Positions 46,221-57,103 of a DNA stretch of 64,000 bases are shown here, piece after piece; the first letter of the stretch is position 1, and each line of letters opens with the position of its first letter. Location: NCBI GenBank assembly GCA_014529385.2, contig CM043962.1, positions 41,909,598-41,973,597 on the forward strand. The letters run 5' to 3'. The translations under genes and the position numbers were made by a program. Under the pieces are notes generated by a model, which saw only the letters and a list, made by a program, of their open reading frames with translations, searched no databases and had not been told where the DNA came from. Source of the stretch: Adiantum capillus-veneris (Eukaryota; Streptophyta; Polypodiopsida; Polypodiales; Pteridaceae).

Positions 46221-46515
46221 TAGGATAAAACAACCCAAGATGAAAAGTGCCACTCAAGTAGAAAAAGATCTATTTGACATCTTGCCAATGCTTAGACCCT
46301 AGGCTATGCATAAATCTACTGACCTATGAGACTGAAAACTGAATATTCAGCCTTGTGTTGCATACATAAATAAGGCATCCAAGAGCAGTTTGTTAAAGAG
46401 TGACATTGGCAAGATCGCCAACATCACGAAGACTCAATTTCAAACATGTTTTCACGGGAGTGGCAAGAGGTTTTCACTCCTCAAGTCCAAACTTATAGAG
46501 CAATGTCTCTATGTA

Positions 46516-46640
46516 ACTTATCTGACACAAGGCAATATCACCATCACATTGCTTAAATTGTATACCCAAGTAATGATGCAACAACTTATCTGACACAAGG
46601 CAATATCACATTGCTTAAATTGTATACCCAAGTAATGATG
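46516..46640. repeat. Tandem duplication, period 67 bp, in copia copy 3 RT
   Basis: ACTTATCTGACACAAGGCAA starts at 46516 and 46583. The first copy has a 6-base extra (CCATCA-like). Confidence 0.85.
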
Positions 46641-47285
46641 CAACAACCCCAAATCTTTCATCTTGAAAGTAGCATTAAAATCATCCTTAAATTCAAAAAT
46701 ATGTGCCTCATTTGGACCAGTGATCTGCAAATCATCCATATATAGAACAATGATGAGAAGTACATCACCCTCATGCTTTACATACAAAGTGATTTTTGCA
46801 AGAATGTTATGAAAGCCTCGTTTGAACAAATGAGTGCTTGCTTTCTCATACCAAGCACGAGGAGACTGCTTCAACCCATACAAATATTTCTTACATTCGC
46901 ACACTTTATCCTCTTGTCCTTTCTTGACAAAATCATGAGGCTGCGTTACAAAAACTTCCTCAAATATGTCACCATTCAAAAAAGTAGTAACAATGTCTGA
47001 TTGATGTACATCCCAACCAAAATGAGCTGCCAATGCACATAGAAAACACATAGTAGTCATACAATAAGTGGGAGCAAAAGTCTCTTCATAATCTATGTCT
47101 TTTTTATGTGCATAGCCTTTTGCAACAAGTCGAGCCTTATAGCAATCAATTTCACCATGCAGCTTATGTTTCAACTTGTAAACCCACTTCGTACCAATGG
47201 CCCTTTTGCTAGGAGGAAAATCACATAAAATCCATGTATCATTTTCTATAAGTGCATCATATTTTGATTGCATGCATCCATCCAA
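46518..47285 (-). pseudogene. Copia copy 3, reverse transcriptase
   Basis: This 255-codon frame contains TKWVYKLKHK, ARLVAKGYAHKKDIDYEETFAPT, HQSDIVTTFLNGDIFEEV, YLYGLKQSPRAWYEKA and the catalytic VLYMDDLQITGP (YMDD, where the full-length copy has YVDD). It is open through the palm but cut at the C-terminal side by a 67-bp tandem duplication (46516-46640) that repeats HHYLGIQF-coding sequence. It is isolated from integrase and RNase H by stops. Confidence 0.9.
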
Positions 47286-47471
47286 ATTTTTGAATTCTGT
47301 GCTTCATAAAAAGAAGAGGTTCCTCAATATCACATAAGCTAGAAACATCCAAAGCATAACAATTTGATGCATAATTGTATGGTGAGAACCTGAACGAGTA
47401 CAACTAGACAAAGGTGCATCGAATTTATTGCCACAAAAAGTATACACCAGCCATTTTGGCATACCTCTAGC

Positions 47472-48480
47472 CTACTCATTCGCAGTATTTTCCACATCAA
47501 GTACATTATGTACGTCTGCATTAGTAATAGGCTGATCTGTAACATTTTCAAATGCCCCCATAGGATGTACAAATGCCTCATTTGAATTCACATTCATATT
47601 TCCACCACTAAAAAGAGGCAAAAAACTATCATAAATGTCATGTGAGCTTACATTACTGTCTCTAGTACATGACAACAAACACTGAACAGAATCTTCAACA
47701 AACATCCAGAAACACGCATGTGATCAATAGATGGATTTTGATCATGCCATGCTTCATAAGGAGTCGTAGACTATAAAGCTTCCGTTGGACATCTGTTAAG
47801 TACATAACTAGCATACATAATGGCCTCAAGCCAAAACGAATGTGGCAAAGCTTGACTCTTGACCATACATCATTCCATCTCTATAAGCGACCTGTTTTGC
47901 CTCTCAAAAACACCATTTTGTTGAGGTGTATGCAACACTGTTTATCCCACGATTAGCTAGAAATGCATTAAATCCATGAGACATATACTCCCCCCCACGA
48001 TTGGAACGGAGGGTGCCCATAGTACATTTAGAGACATTTTCAACCATAGGCAAAAATTCTTGAAGCACATAAACACTTTGGACTTTGATTTAAGCAGATA
48101 CACCCATGTATGCCTGGAATAATCATCAATGAAAGTCACAAAGTAAAGATAGTTGTCCAAGGATGGAGTTTGCATGGGCCCACAAATATCACTATGCACA
48201 AGCTGCAATCTGCATGTAGCCCTAACTAAGCCATCCTTTGACTACTTCGAACGTTGCATCTTACCCAAAATATAGCCTTCACAAACATGCTTCACAGGTG
48301 CTTCAAGAGGGAGCAAAGAAGCAACCATATCAGATTTCTACAAATGCAACAAACTGGCAAAATTTAGATGCCCAAAACGTGCATGCCAAAAATTTTCATC
48401 TGAAACACCCTTGGAATCCACAATTGCATTTGCAAAATTCTACCCACACTTGTCATACAAAGCGAAAAAGCATAGAGAGC
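47472..48480 (-). pseudogene. Copia copy 3, integrase and linker
   Basis: The minus strand carries LQLVHSDICGPMQTPSLDNYLYFVTFIDDYSRHTWVYLLKSKSKVFMCFKNF (48208-48050, split by decay), RSNRGGEYMSHGF, QQNGVFERQNRSLIEM, and the linker CTRDSNVSSHDIYDSFLPLFSGG (47705-47472). The GAG-pre-integrase H/C motif (WHARFGHLNFA and VKHVCEG) is at about 48240-48400. Frameshifts separate all blocks. Confidence 0.82.
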
Positions 48481-49198
48481 ACTCGTTAAATTCAAACTTA
48501 CATAGATTCATCACCACAATCATCGAAAAGGGGATGTTCACACATAATTTTTTTGGTATGAATTGGTGTGTATTACAAGAGTTTTCACTTCGTCCCAAAA
48601 TTATGCACATGCAAGTTGAAAGATTCAAGCATTGTAACCACGCAACTTCAAATGATAGAAATTAGCAGTCGGTTTTAATGTATAAACACACAAGATTTGC
48701 AAAATTAATCTATAGTGATGAGAATTCTCATCATTGTGAACCATTTTTGCATTACCATGCAATATGCATCCAGTTGAGAGAGTGCACACACAAAAATTTA
48801 GCATACTCAACACTTAGAATTGTGCAATGAACCATCAAGATTAGTGATTTTCCTGTCAATTATGCTCACACACACACACATAAAATTCCTCACCAATTTT
48901 GCCTTACAAAATCAAGTTTCATGCATCTCCATTGAGTAAGGTTGCACATACAGAACTTCCTAGAATGCATTCACTCCATCATTAAGGATACAGACACTTA
49001 ATATAAGTGCACACACATCAAATTGACCCAAATGAAAGGGGTTCATAAGGTACACATGAATAGCAATCAATTGGTATTAGTACTTTAGGGGACACAAGGC
49101 ACTACTGGTGGTTTTGAGCCTCTTGAATACACCACTTTTCTTTAAAAGAGATATATGAAAGATGCATGTATCAAAGGATCCCTCTAGTCCAAGTAACT
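48481..49198. other. No recognised gene
   Basis: AT-rich sequence. The first 150 bases may be very diverged copia protease/pre-integrase linker on the minus strand, but the match is too weak to call. Confidence 0.4.
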
Positions 49199-50030
49199 CC
49201 ATTAGGAAAAATATGAACCCTCTAGGGGCCCTTTGGGATTAAGGTTAATTAGAGGCTAGCCAATAGGAAGAGGGTGGTGGACACACTCTATACCCTCAAA
49301 AAAGTAGGGGGGCAAGGTAGCCTTACACCTCTTAATGGCCTCTTACCTAGTGAGAAGGTAAGGGAGGTGGATAGGGGAAAGGGAGGGAGGGGGGGGGGGG
49401 GGGAGGGACCACTTTGACCTCTTTTCCCCCACTTTTTTTGGCCCAGATTTAAAAATACACTAAAAAATTCAAATTTTCAAAAAATTTCAAATATCAAGTT
49501 TTCCCTCCTTTAAAGATCCTCAAACCTTTTTCATGGTCAAAAAAATATTTTTGACCTTCAAAAGTAGAAAATGTGCACTAAAAAAACCAAAAAATTGAAT
49601 TCAAAACATCATTTTCCACCCTCCAAAGTCTTTCCAAACCTATTCTATAGCTAAAAAGTGTTTTTCTCTCTCTACAAACCCTTTTCGAAGCTCTCTATTG
49701 CTGCAACAACCACATGCACCCCTTATAGTCTAGCATTATCTCTCTACTAGCTTTCTCCCACCTCCATTGTAGCACCAAGCAAGCTCCTCCCCCATCTCTT
49801 CCCCTTGCCCCACTACGTAGTTTCACAGTAAGCTAGCTCCTCTCCCTTCTCTTACCTCCATTACAACATGAAACAAGATTTTTCTCCTTCTACTTTCATT
49901 CACTCACACTACATGGAAACCTCTACTCCCAAAGGTGGCAAAAGTATGAGCTCACATGACTTGCATACCACAACAAGAGGAGGTGTGAATAGTGTGTGGG
50001 CATTGCAAGGGTTCATCTCCAACATAAAGA
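49199..50030. repeat. Repeat family R1, copy 2
   Basis: Collinear with 26363-27190. The G tract here is short (about 49388-49404). The same orientation as copy 1 is kept. Confidence 0.7.
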
Positions 50031-50796
50031 TAGAATGGTAAGAAAACTAGCCTTGTAGCTTACATTCAGAGCTTAACATCATCTCCATCTTTAAGTTTCT
50101 CATGTTGGAGAGAACAAACCTCTTTATGTCTTTCAATGTTTAGGCTTCACACCTCTTAACACTGGGTGGTGCTATTTTGTTGATGGCTTTGATGCGCCAT
50201 CTATAGTTGTGTAGCATGTGATTGAGTCTCACAATGCAAGTAAGTTGTGTTATCTATGGTGGAGAGTCATGAAAGATTTTTCTTATAATTTATTCTTTGT
50301 ATAATTGTCATTAAATTATTAGAATGATATCATTTTGTACTTTATAACTTTGTGCTCACATAATCTATTGTTTACTTACAGAGTCAACTTTTTTTCGGAG
50401 GACATGAGCAAGCAACCATGTGCAGAGATGGAAATCACTATATTTTTGTTTCGTGAGGAACCTTTCACTACCATGTCAAAGGATTTTGATAAGAATAGTA
50501 GAATTTTTGTGGAATCTTGAACCAATAGGTCCTCTCTAGGAGCTCTTACAGAAGCCATCCTTATAGTACTACTATCTTCCCTAGTGTCATAGACAGACAA
50601 ATACTCAAGTGTATATGAATCTCTAGATGAAGAAGACAAATACTTGTAGGAGACGCCTAACAACAACAACGTTGTCTCCATTTGTAATTATTTTCATGAG
50701 CTGGATTCCTCTATAAATGCAATATAAATATGTTTTTTTGTTAAATGGTGTCACATTGAATGAGAGTATTTAATTTAGATTACTAGATTTTCATAC
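50031..50796. other. No recognised gene
   Basis: A 101-codon minus-strand frame (50376-50681) and a 61-codon plus-strand frame are present without motifs. This is the target region into which the full-length copia element inserted. Confidence 0.45.
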
Positions 50797-50801
50797 ATAT
50801 T
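50797..50801. repeat. Target-site duplication ATATT, left
   Basis: Matches ATATT at 55948-55952. Confidence 0.9.
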
Positions 50802-51028
50802 TGTTACCATATACATGTGGTAGTGATGTGTGTGAACACACTAGGACCGCCGGGGCATTTTTTCCCTCTTTAGGAGGTTTTTTTCCCCGTGCATTGTATA
50901 TACGCCCATCACTCTAGGGCTATCTATCTTTCCATTGCACACTAAGTAACACACTCTCTATTGTGTGCCTTGAGCTTCCTTCGTCTTCTGCAAGCTGTGT
51001 GTGTTTCTCTGCAACCCTAATTCCAACA
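50802..51028 (+). repeat. Copia copy 1, 5' LTR
   Basis: 227 bp, TGTTACCATATACATG...CCTAATTCCAACA. It contains a GTATATAC TATA-like sequence near 50896-50905 that could direct transcription. A GTGTGTGAACACAC short inverted repeat lies near the start. Confidence 0.96.
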
Positions 51029-51030
51029 AT

Positions 51031-51042
51031 TGGTATCAGAGC
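51031..51042 (+). promoter_or_regulatory. Copia copy 1 primer-binding site
   Basis: TGGTATCAGAGC, two bases after the 5' LTR. It is complementary to the 3' end of plant initiator-Met tRNA, the standard copia primer. Confidence 0.95.
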
Positions 51043-51390
51043 AGGTCACGTCCTCCCGGGCTTAGTCGCCAGCTGCTCTAGCACACGACTGCTCACTTTC
51101 TCCGATTTCAGTGAGCTTTGGCGAGCGTTCGCAGGTGGACAAAAATTTTAGGAGGACTCGAAGAGCTTGGTCTGCTCAAAATTTTGATTTGGGCTCGTTT
51201 CGGCCTCCGTTTCCACTACAGGTAGTACTGCACAGGCTATTTCATCATTTTGTGCAGAATTTTTGTCAGTGCTGTTTCCTGCATTACAGGTGCCTTATAG
51301 TCTTCTACTGTTTGTCCTATATAGCATAGGTTGTTCCCGCTCCCTTTCTCCTATTTTCAGGCAGTTTTCACATCAGGTGCAGCATTTACC

Positions 51391-52180
51391 ATGGCTGACG
51401 ACAACAACACAGATATGTTCAAGATGTTTGCTGCTGAGGACAGGTTGCATGGGGACAACTACCCTATGTGGGCTTATATGATGCAACATGTTCTTGTGTC
51501 AAAGGGTGTCTGGAACATTGTGCAGGCGATGTTGAGGATGTTGCAGGTCTTGCTGCAAGGATTGCAGCTGTTAGAGTTGTTTTGCCTACGGCAGAACAAG
51601 CTCGTTGGGATGTTAAGGATGCACAGGATCATGCATTGATTGCGTTGTCTGTGAAGTGCACCATTGTTCCTCACATATGTTCAGCAAAATCTGCAAAACA
51701 GGCTTGGGATATTTTAGCAGGTCTTTATGCAAGCCGCAATGAGGCTAAAATTGCTTTGCTGCGTAAACAGCTGGAGTCGAAGATTATGCATGAGGAAGAT
51801 GATATGGACACTTTCCTTGCTAGTGTCAAGGATATCAATGAGCAGCTTATTTCTGCAGGTGAAGTTATTTCAGACAGTTCCCTTGTGCAGACTGTTCTTG
51901 ATGCCTTACCAGATTCCTACCAGACTTTTGCTAGTACTTGGAGACTGATGACCCAAGGAAATCTTGAAGTTGTCAAGTTTGATGCATTATGCACATTGCT
52001 GTTGCAAGAGTCACTTTCTAGAAAAAACAGGACTAGGCAGCGTGCAGTTGAACAAGCTTTTATTGCTTCTCAAAGAAAGGGTGGTAACAATAATGCAGCC
52101 ACTTCTTATGATTCTGCTGCGAGTGGCAAAAATTCTGTTCCTAATGCTTCTGCTGGCAGTACTTCGTCTGGCAATTCTGT
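51391..52180 (+). pseudogene. Copia copy 1, gag, broken twice
   Basis: It starts at ATG 51391 (MADDNNTDMFKMF). After WNIVQ (about 51526) the frame is lost. The coding sequence continues in another frame as EQARWDVKDAQDHALIALSVKC, AWDILAGLY, KIMHEEDDMDTFLASVKDI and LDALPDSYQTFASTWRL, the UBN2-type copia gag. Copy 2 has 34 extra bases at this point (between AGG repeats), so a 34-bp deletion explains the shift. A second shift near 52178-52183 separates gag from the zinc knuckle that opens the pol frame. Gag would form the virus-like particle. Confidence 0.9.
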
Positions 52181-52198
52181 GATAAGGGCAAAAAGAAT

Positions 52199-55100
52199 AT
52201 GCGTTGCCATTATTGTAAAGCCAATGATCACTTGATCAAGTCGTGTCCTAAGTTGAAGGCCAAAGAGGCTAAGAAGAAAGAGGGTGGTTCCACTGCAAAT
52301 GCTGGTTCCACTACAAATGCAGCCATTGTTGAGTCTTCTGTGAAAGGAGACTGTGTTGCTAATGTTGATGCAGAATGGGCTTTTAGCGCAAAGTGCACTT
52401 ACAATCCTGTTGTCCATGATGCATGCTTGTTAGTTGCTGCAGATTCACATGTGTGGTATTTCGACAGTGGTGCTACAAAGCACATTACCTCACATCGTGA
52501 ATTGTTTACCTCTCCTGAGTCTGTCCCTCATGGGAATTCAGTCACTTGTGCCAACAACGCCTCTTATCCAGTTACGGGAGTTGGAAAGATTGTGCTCACT
52601 GTTGCTAATGGCAGTTCCTTCACACTTGTTGATGCACTTTATGTACCTGGGATCAAGAAGAATCTCTTGTTTGTATCCGCACTTGCTAGACTTGGACTTG
52701 TAGTCAAATTTGTGGATGACACATGTACAGTTCATGATCTCAGTTTTGGTGATGAAATTGTTGCATCTGGGCTTTTGTGCCGTGGGTTGTATAAGCTCAC
52801 TTTCTATGACAAGTGTGCGAGACAAAATTTTGCAAATGCTGTTGCAGATTCAAGGGCTATTTCAGACGCAAAACTTTGGCATGCACATTTTGGTCATCTG
52901 AATTTTGTGATTTTGCTGCGTTTGCAGAAATCTGATATGGTTGCTTCTTTGCCACCTCTTGAAGCACCTGTCAAACATGTTTGTGAAGGCTGTATTTTGG
53001 GTAAGATGCAACGTTCTAAGTTTCCAAAGGATGGTTCAGTTCGGGCCACATGCAAGTTACAGCTTGTGCATAGTGATGTTTGTGGGCCCATGCAAACTCC
53101 ATCCTTGGGCAATTATCTGTACTTCGTGACTTTCATTGATGATTACTCCAGGCATGCATGGGTATTTCTGCTTAAAGCGAAGTCCGAAGTTTTTATGTGC
53201 TTCAAACAATTTCTGGCTATGGCTGAAAATGTCTCGAAATGTACTATGGGCACCCTTCGTTCTGATCGAGGGGGGGAGTATATGTCTCATGAATTTAATG
53301 CATTTCTGGCTAGTCATGGGATAAAACACCAAGGTACAGTGCCTTATACACCTCAGCAAAATGGTGTTACTGAGAGGAAAAACAGGTCACTTACGGAAAT
53401 GGCACGATGTATGGTTAAAAGCCAAGCTTTGCCGCATTCTTTTTGGCTTGAGGCCATTATGTGTGCCACTTATGTACTTAACAGGTGTCCTACGAAAGCT
53501 TTGCAGTCTATTACTCCATATGAAGCATGGCATGATAGAAAGCCTTCTATTGAGCACATGCGTGTTTTTGGCTGTTTGGCATATGCTTTGGTGCCACAAG
53601 TGCAGCGCAGAAAATTGGATGATAAGGCTGTCAAATGTATTTTTGTTGGTTATAGTGCTGAAAGCAAAGGTTATAGGTTGTATCATCTGCAAACAAAACG
53701 TATTCTGGTTTCACGGGATGTAGTGTTTGTGGAAGATTCTGTTCAGCCCTTGCTGTCATGTACTAGAGACAGTAATGTAAGCTCACAGGACATTTATGAC
53801 ACTTTGTTGCCTCTTTTCAGTGGTGGAAATACAAATGTAAGTTCCAATGAGGCAAATGTACAGCCTATGGGGGTTTCTGAAAATATTCTAGATCAGTCTA
53901 TTACTGATGAAGATGTACATGATGTACTTGATGAGGAAAGGGCTGAAAATGAGCAGGCTAGAGGTATGCCAAAATGGCTGGTGCACACTTTGCGTGACAA
54001 TAAATTGGATGCACCTTTGTCTAGTCGTACTCATTCAGGCTCTCGCCATGCATCTTATGCATCAGATTGTTATGCTTTGGCTGTGTCTAGCTTGCATGAT
54101 GTTGAGGAGCCTCGGACTTTTGATGAAGCACAAAATTCAGAAAATTGGATGGCTACCATGCAATCAGAATATGATGCACTTATAGAAAATGACACATGGA
54201 CTCTATGTGATTTGCCTCCTAGAAAAAAGGCCATTGGTACGAAGTGGGTTTACAAGCTAAAACGCAAGCCGGATGGTGAGATCGATCGCCATAAGGCTCG
54301 ACTTGTTGCAAAGGGTTATGCACAGCAAAAAGGCATAGATTATGAAGAGACTTTTGCTCCCACTTGTCGTATGACTACTGTACGTTTTCTATGTGCATTG
54401 GCAGCTCAATTTGGTTGGGATGTACATCAATCAGACATTGTTACTGCTTTCTTGAATGGTGACATATTTGAGGAAGTTTATGTAACGCAGCCTCGCGGTT
54501 TTGTCATAAAAGGACAAGACGACAAAGTGTGCAAATGTAACAAGACTTTGTATGGGTTGAAGCAATCTCCTCGTGCTTGGTTTGAGAAAGCTGACACTCA
54601 TTTGGTCAAACAAGGCTTTCGTAACAGTCCAACAGAAAGCACATTGTATGTAAAGCGTGAGGGTGATGTACTTCTCATTGTGGTTCTTTATGTTGATGAT
54701 TTGCTGATCACTGGACCAAATGAGAGACATATTGCTGAATTTAAGGCTGATTTGAATGCTACTTTCAAGATGAAAGATTTGGGGCTGTTGCATCATTATT
54801 TGGGTATACAATTTAAGCAGTGTGATGGTGGTATTGCCTTGTGTCAGAAAAGTTACATAGAGACATTGCTATGTAAGTTTGGACTTGAGGATTGCAAACC
54901 TATTGCCACTCCCATGGAAACAGGTTTGAAGTTGAGTCTACATGATGCTGGTGATCCTGCTGATGTCACTCTTTACCAAACTGCTATTGGCTGCCTCATT
55001 TATGTATGCAACACGAGGCCAGATATTCATTTTGCAGTCTCACAGGTCAGCAAATTTATGCATAGCCCAGGGTCTAAGCATTGGCAGGATGTCAAGAGGA

Positions 55101-55645
55101 TTTTCCGCTACCTTAGTGGCACTTTACATCTTGGCTTGTTTTATCCCAAGGGGGGATCATTGCCGCCAGACTTACATGCTTTTTTGGACTCAGATTGGGC
55201 TGGTTGTTTTGACACGCGAGTGTCCACAAGTGGTTTTTGTTTCATGCTTGGCAGTTCATGTATATCATGGTTGAGCAAAAAGCAACCTACTGTGGCCACT
55301 TCGAGTTGTGAGGCTGAGTACAGGGCAGTCTTCACAGCTACGGTTGAGTGTGTATGGCTCAGACGCCTTATGGCTGATTTGGGTGTTGGACAGGACACTG
55401 CCAACACTATCTACACTGACAGTCAGAGCGCATTGGCAGTTGCGAGGAACCCAGTTTTTCATGCTCACACAAAGCACATTGAGGTGCATTACCACTATGT
55501 CAGAGAGAGGCTCTCAGTAGGAGAGATCAACTTGGCTTATGTGCCAACACAGGACAACCTTGCAGATCTTTTCACAAAGGCATTGTCTCGTGAGAAGCTT
55601 GAAGCTTTCCGCAAAGCTTTGGGCTTACTCCCCTTTGTGGACTGA
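52199..55645 (+). CDS. Copia pol polyprotein, open (1148 codons)
   Basis: The frame is open from 52145; the first ATG is 52199. A gag-type zinc knuckle C3-x2-C6-x4-H11-x4-C16 comes first. The protease motif DSGA is at 89-92. The GAG-pre-integrase H228-x4-H233...C262-x2-C265 precedes the integrase triad D293, D356, E392 (35 residues between the last two). RT spans about 640-900 with DIVTAFLNG (746-754), YGLKQSPRAW (785-794) and the active-site YVDD (831-834). RNase H has D997/D999, E1040 and D1074. The length and order fit complete copia pol without a stop. It lacks a working gag start, so translation as a Gag-Pol product is doubtful. The element may still supply enzymes in trans if translated internally, which is inference. 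Confidence 0.95.
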   Translation: MRCHYCKANDHLIKSCPKLKAKEAKKKEGGSTANAGSTTNAAIVESSVKGDCVANVDAEWAFSAKCTYNPVVHDACLLVAADSHVWYFDSGATKHITSHRELFTSPESVPHGNSVTCANNASYPVTGVGKIVLTVANGSSFTLVDALYVPGIKKNLLFVSALARLGLVVKFVDDTCTVHDLSFGDEIVASGLLCRGLYKLTFYDKCARQNFANAVADSRAISDAKLWHAHFGHLNFVILLRLQKSDMVASLPPLEAPVKHVCEGCILGKMQRSKFPKDGSVRATCKLQLVHSDVCGPMQTPSLGNYLYFVTFIDDYSRHAWVFLLKAKSEVFMCFKQFLAMAENVSKCTMGTLRSDRGGEYMSHEFNAFLASHGIKHQGTVPYTPQQNGVTERKNRSLTEMARCMVKSQALPHSFWLEAIMCATYVLNRCPTKALQSITPYEAWHDRKPSIEHMRVFGCLAYALVPQVQRRKLDDKAVKCIFVGYSAESKGYRLYHLQTKRILVSRDVVFVEDSVQPLLSCTRDSNVSSQDIYDTLLPLFSGGNTNVSSNEANVQPMGVSENILDQSITDEDVHDVLDEERAENEQARGMPKWLVHTLRDNKLDAPLSSRTHSGSRHASYASDCYALAVSSLHDVEEPRTFDEAQNSENWMATMQSEYDALIENDTWTLCDLPPRKKAIGTKWVYKLKRKPDGEIDRHKARLVAKGYAQQKGIDYEETFAPTCRMTTVRFLCALAAQFGWDVHQSDIVTAFLNGDIFEEVYVTQPRGFVIKGQDDKVCKCNKTLYGLKQSPRAWFEKADTHLVKQGFRNSPTESTLYVKREGDVLLIVVLYVDDLLITGPNERHIAEFKADLNATFKMKDLGLLHHYLGIQFKQCDGGIALCQKSYIETLLCKFGLEDCKPIATPMETGLKLSLHDAGDPADVTLYQTAIGCLIYVCNTRPDIHFAVSQVSKFMHSPGSKHWQDVKRIFRYLSGTLHLGLFYPKGGSLPPDLHAFLDSDWAGCFDTRVSTSGFCFMLGSSCISWLSKKQPTVATSSCEAEYRAVFTATVECVWLRRLMADLGVGQDTANTIYTDSQSALAVARNPVFHAHTKHIEVHYHYVRERLSVGEINLAYVPTQDNLADLFTKALSREKLEAFRKALGLLPFVD

Positions 55646-55710
55646 TCCTGTCCTCAGGGCATGGCACTTCCCTTTACTCATGTGCCAGCTCTCGTTCACC
55701 GCATCACTCC

Positions 55711-55719
55711 AGGGGGGAT
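55711..55719 (+). promoter_or_regulatory. Copia copy 1 polypurine tract
   Basis: AGGGGGGAT, immediately before the 3' LTR. The same sequence (complemented) adjoins the 3' LTR of copy 2. Confidence 0.85.
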
Positions 55720-55720
55720 T

Positions 55721-55947
55721 TGTTACCATATACATGTGGTAGTGATGTGTGTGAACACACTAGGACCGCCAGGGAATTTTTTCCCTCTTTAGGAGGTTTT
55801 TTCCCCCGTGCATTGTGTATACGCCCATCACTCTAGGGCTATCTATCTTTCCATTGCACACTAAGTAACACACTCTCTATTGTGTGCCTGGAGCTTCCTT
55901 CGTCTTCTGCAAGATGTGTGTGTTTCTCTACAACCCTAATTCCAACA
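55721..55947 (+). repeat. Copia copy 1, 3' LTR
   Basis: 227 bp, seven substitutions against the 5' LTR and no length difference. ATATT follows. Confidence 0.96.
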
Positions 55948-55952
55948 ATATT
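55948..55952. repeat. Target-site duplication ATATT, right
   Basis: Matches 50797-50801. Confidence 0.9.
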
Positions 55953-56295
55953 TGAGAAATATTGTTGACCTTTATGGATATTTTCATTTGCCTATAAGAC
56001 GTTTCAAGTCTCACGTTTTAATCACTCCACCATGAAGAAATTAAAGCAATATTTTGATTCCAGCTTAATCATTAATGGTTATTCTTATTAGAGTGGATCA
56101 TAACCTTTGTCAAGATGTCCTCATTTGGGGATGTTTAATACATATCATTAGCAACATTTCACCAGTTGAGAAAGCTAAATTCTTGTTTCCAACATTTTTG
56201 TTGTTTCCATACTATGCCTATGCCAAGCTTGACTTAGAGAAATGACAACTTGAGATGTAGATGTCAATGTATAGGAGTGACTTATTATTGATTCG
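55953..56295. other. No recognised gene
   Basis: Continuation of the copia target region. Weak plus-strand coding appearance (LRNIVDLYGYFHLPIRRFKSH) but no family recognised. Confidence 0.4.
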
Positions 56296-56300
56296 TGTTT

Positions 56301-56387
<87 letters not shown>

Positions 56388-56525
56388 GCAGCCTTTGAGT
56401 TTCCACGTTTTTGAGTAGTGTTGACAAGTTTTGGTATCAAATCTTGTTTCATCATACATATATTGTAAAGCCTTTGAGTTTCCACCTTTTTGAGTAGTGT
56501 TGACAAGTTTTGGTATCAAATCTTC
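56296..56525. repeat. Tandem duplication with an (AT)n expansion in one copy
   Basis: TTTCATCAT...GCCTTTGAGTTTCCAC...GTTGACAAGTTTTGGTATCAAATCTT occurs twice; the shared part restarts 79 bp later (56391, 56470). The left copy holds an AT run of about 80 bp (56304-56384) where the right copy has only ACATATATTG. Confidence 0.92.
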
Positions 56526-57103
56526 TTAAATATCCCTATTCATAAACTATTGGTAGTTATCACTTTGGTATTGCTAAAGATGATACCAATAGCTATTACC
56601 TTGTGAACTTAACTGTTAAATTGTGGATTTGATTTTACTATGTAGCTCATTTGGATCGAGAAAGTGTAAACATAAATTATAGATACATGCATTGTTAACA
56701 TAGAAGATATGTACCACTCGAGCCTATGTAAATCGCTAATCAAGAAACCTTTGGATAGATACCAATAGGGGTCACATGTGGTTTCAAATACCAAAGAAAT
56801 GGCTTAACCAAAACATTCTCAAGAACAGGAGGTGGACACAAGGAAGTAATTATTGGCTCCTTGTTTGGTCAATTTCTAGTGCTGAATGTTTAGTGCATAG
56901 GATTTGTGAGGCCTTTGACCTGGGGAGTTCACTAAAGTATATGTAACATAGCACATGTGTTCAAAAGAATGGATTTTATATTCTTGTAAAGTTACAAAAA
57001 CATGTGTAGATAAGGCTTATAAGGGATACTTTTAATCCATTCTGGTGAACGCACATGATATAGGAAAATTTTACATAGTGAATGTTCCGAACCTTTGAAC
57101 ACA
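56526..57103. other. No recognised gene
   Basis: AT-rich. Only a GTGGACACAAGGAAG block (about 56832), which recurs at about 57360 inside the foldback cluster, stands out. Confidence 0.45.

Larger units (their letters stand above)
45418..48480 (-). mobile_element. 5'-truncated copia element (copy 3)
   Basis: Same family as 50802-55947. A 3' LTR (45418-45646) is followed leftward-to-rightward on the minus strand by RNase H, RT, the IN-RT linker, integrase and the GAG-pre-integrase domain. Similarity fades near 48480. There is no 5' LTR, gag or PBS. Many stops are present. Confidence 0.88.
50802..55947 (+). mobile_element. Full-length Ty1/copia element (copy 1), 5146 bp
   Basis: Two 227-bp LTRs (50802-51028, 55721-55947) differ at seven positions by eye. 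Both are TG...CA and are flanked by ATATT target duplications. The interior has PBS, gag, a continuous pol frame in copia order (protease, integrase, RT, RNase H) and a polypurine tract. The LTR difference of about 3 percent makes it the youngest dated element in the window. Gag is broken in two places, so movement would need gag from another copy. Confidence 0.97.

Noticed and set aside
56175-56519. Frames rich in alternating Ile and Tyr
   Set aside because: Translation of the AT microsatellite.
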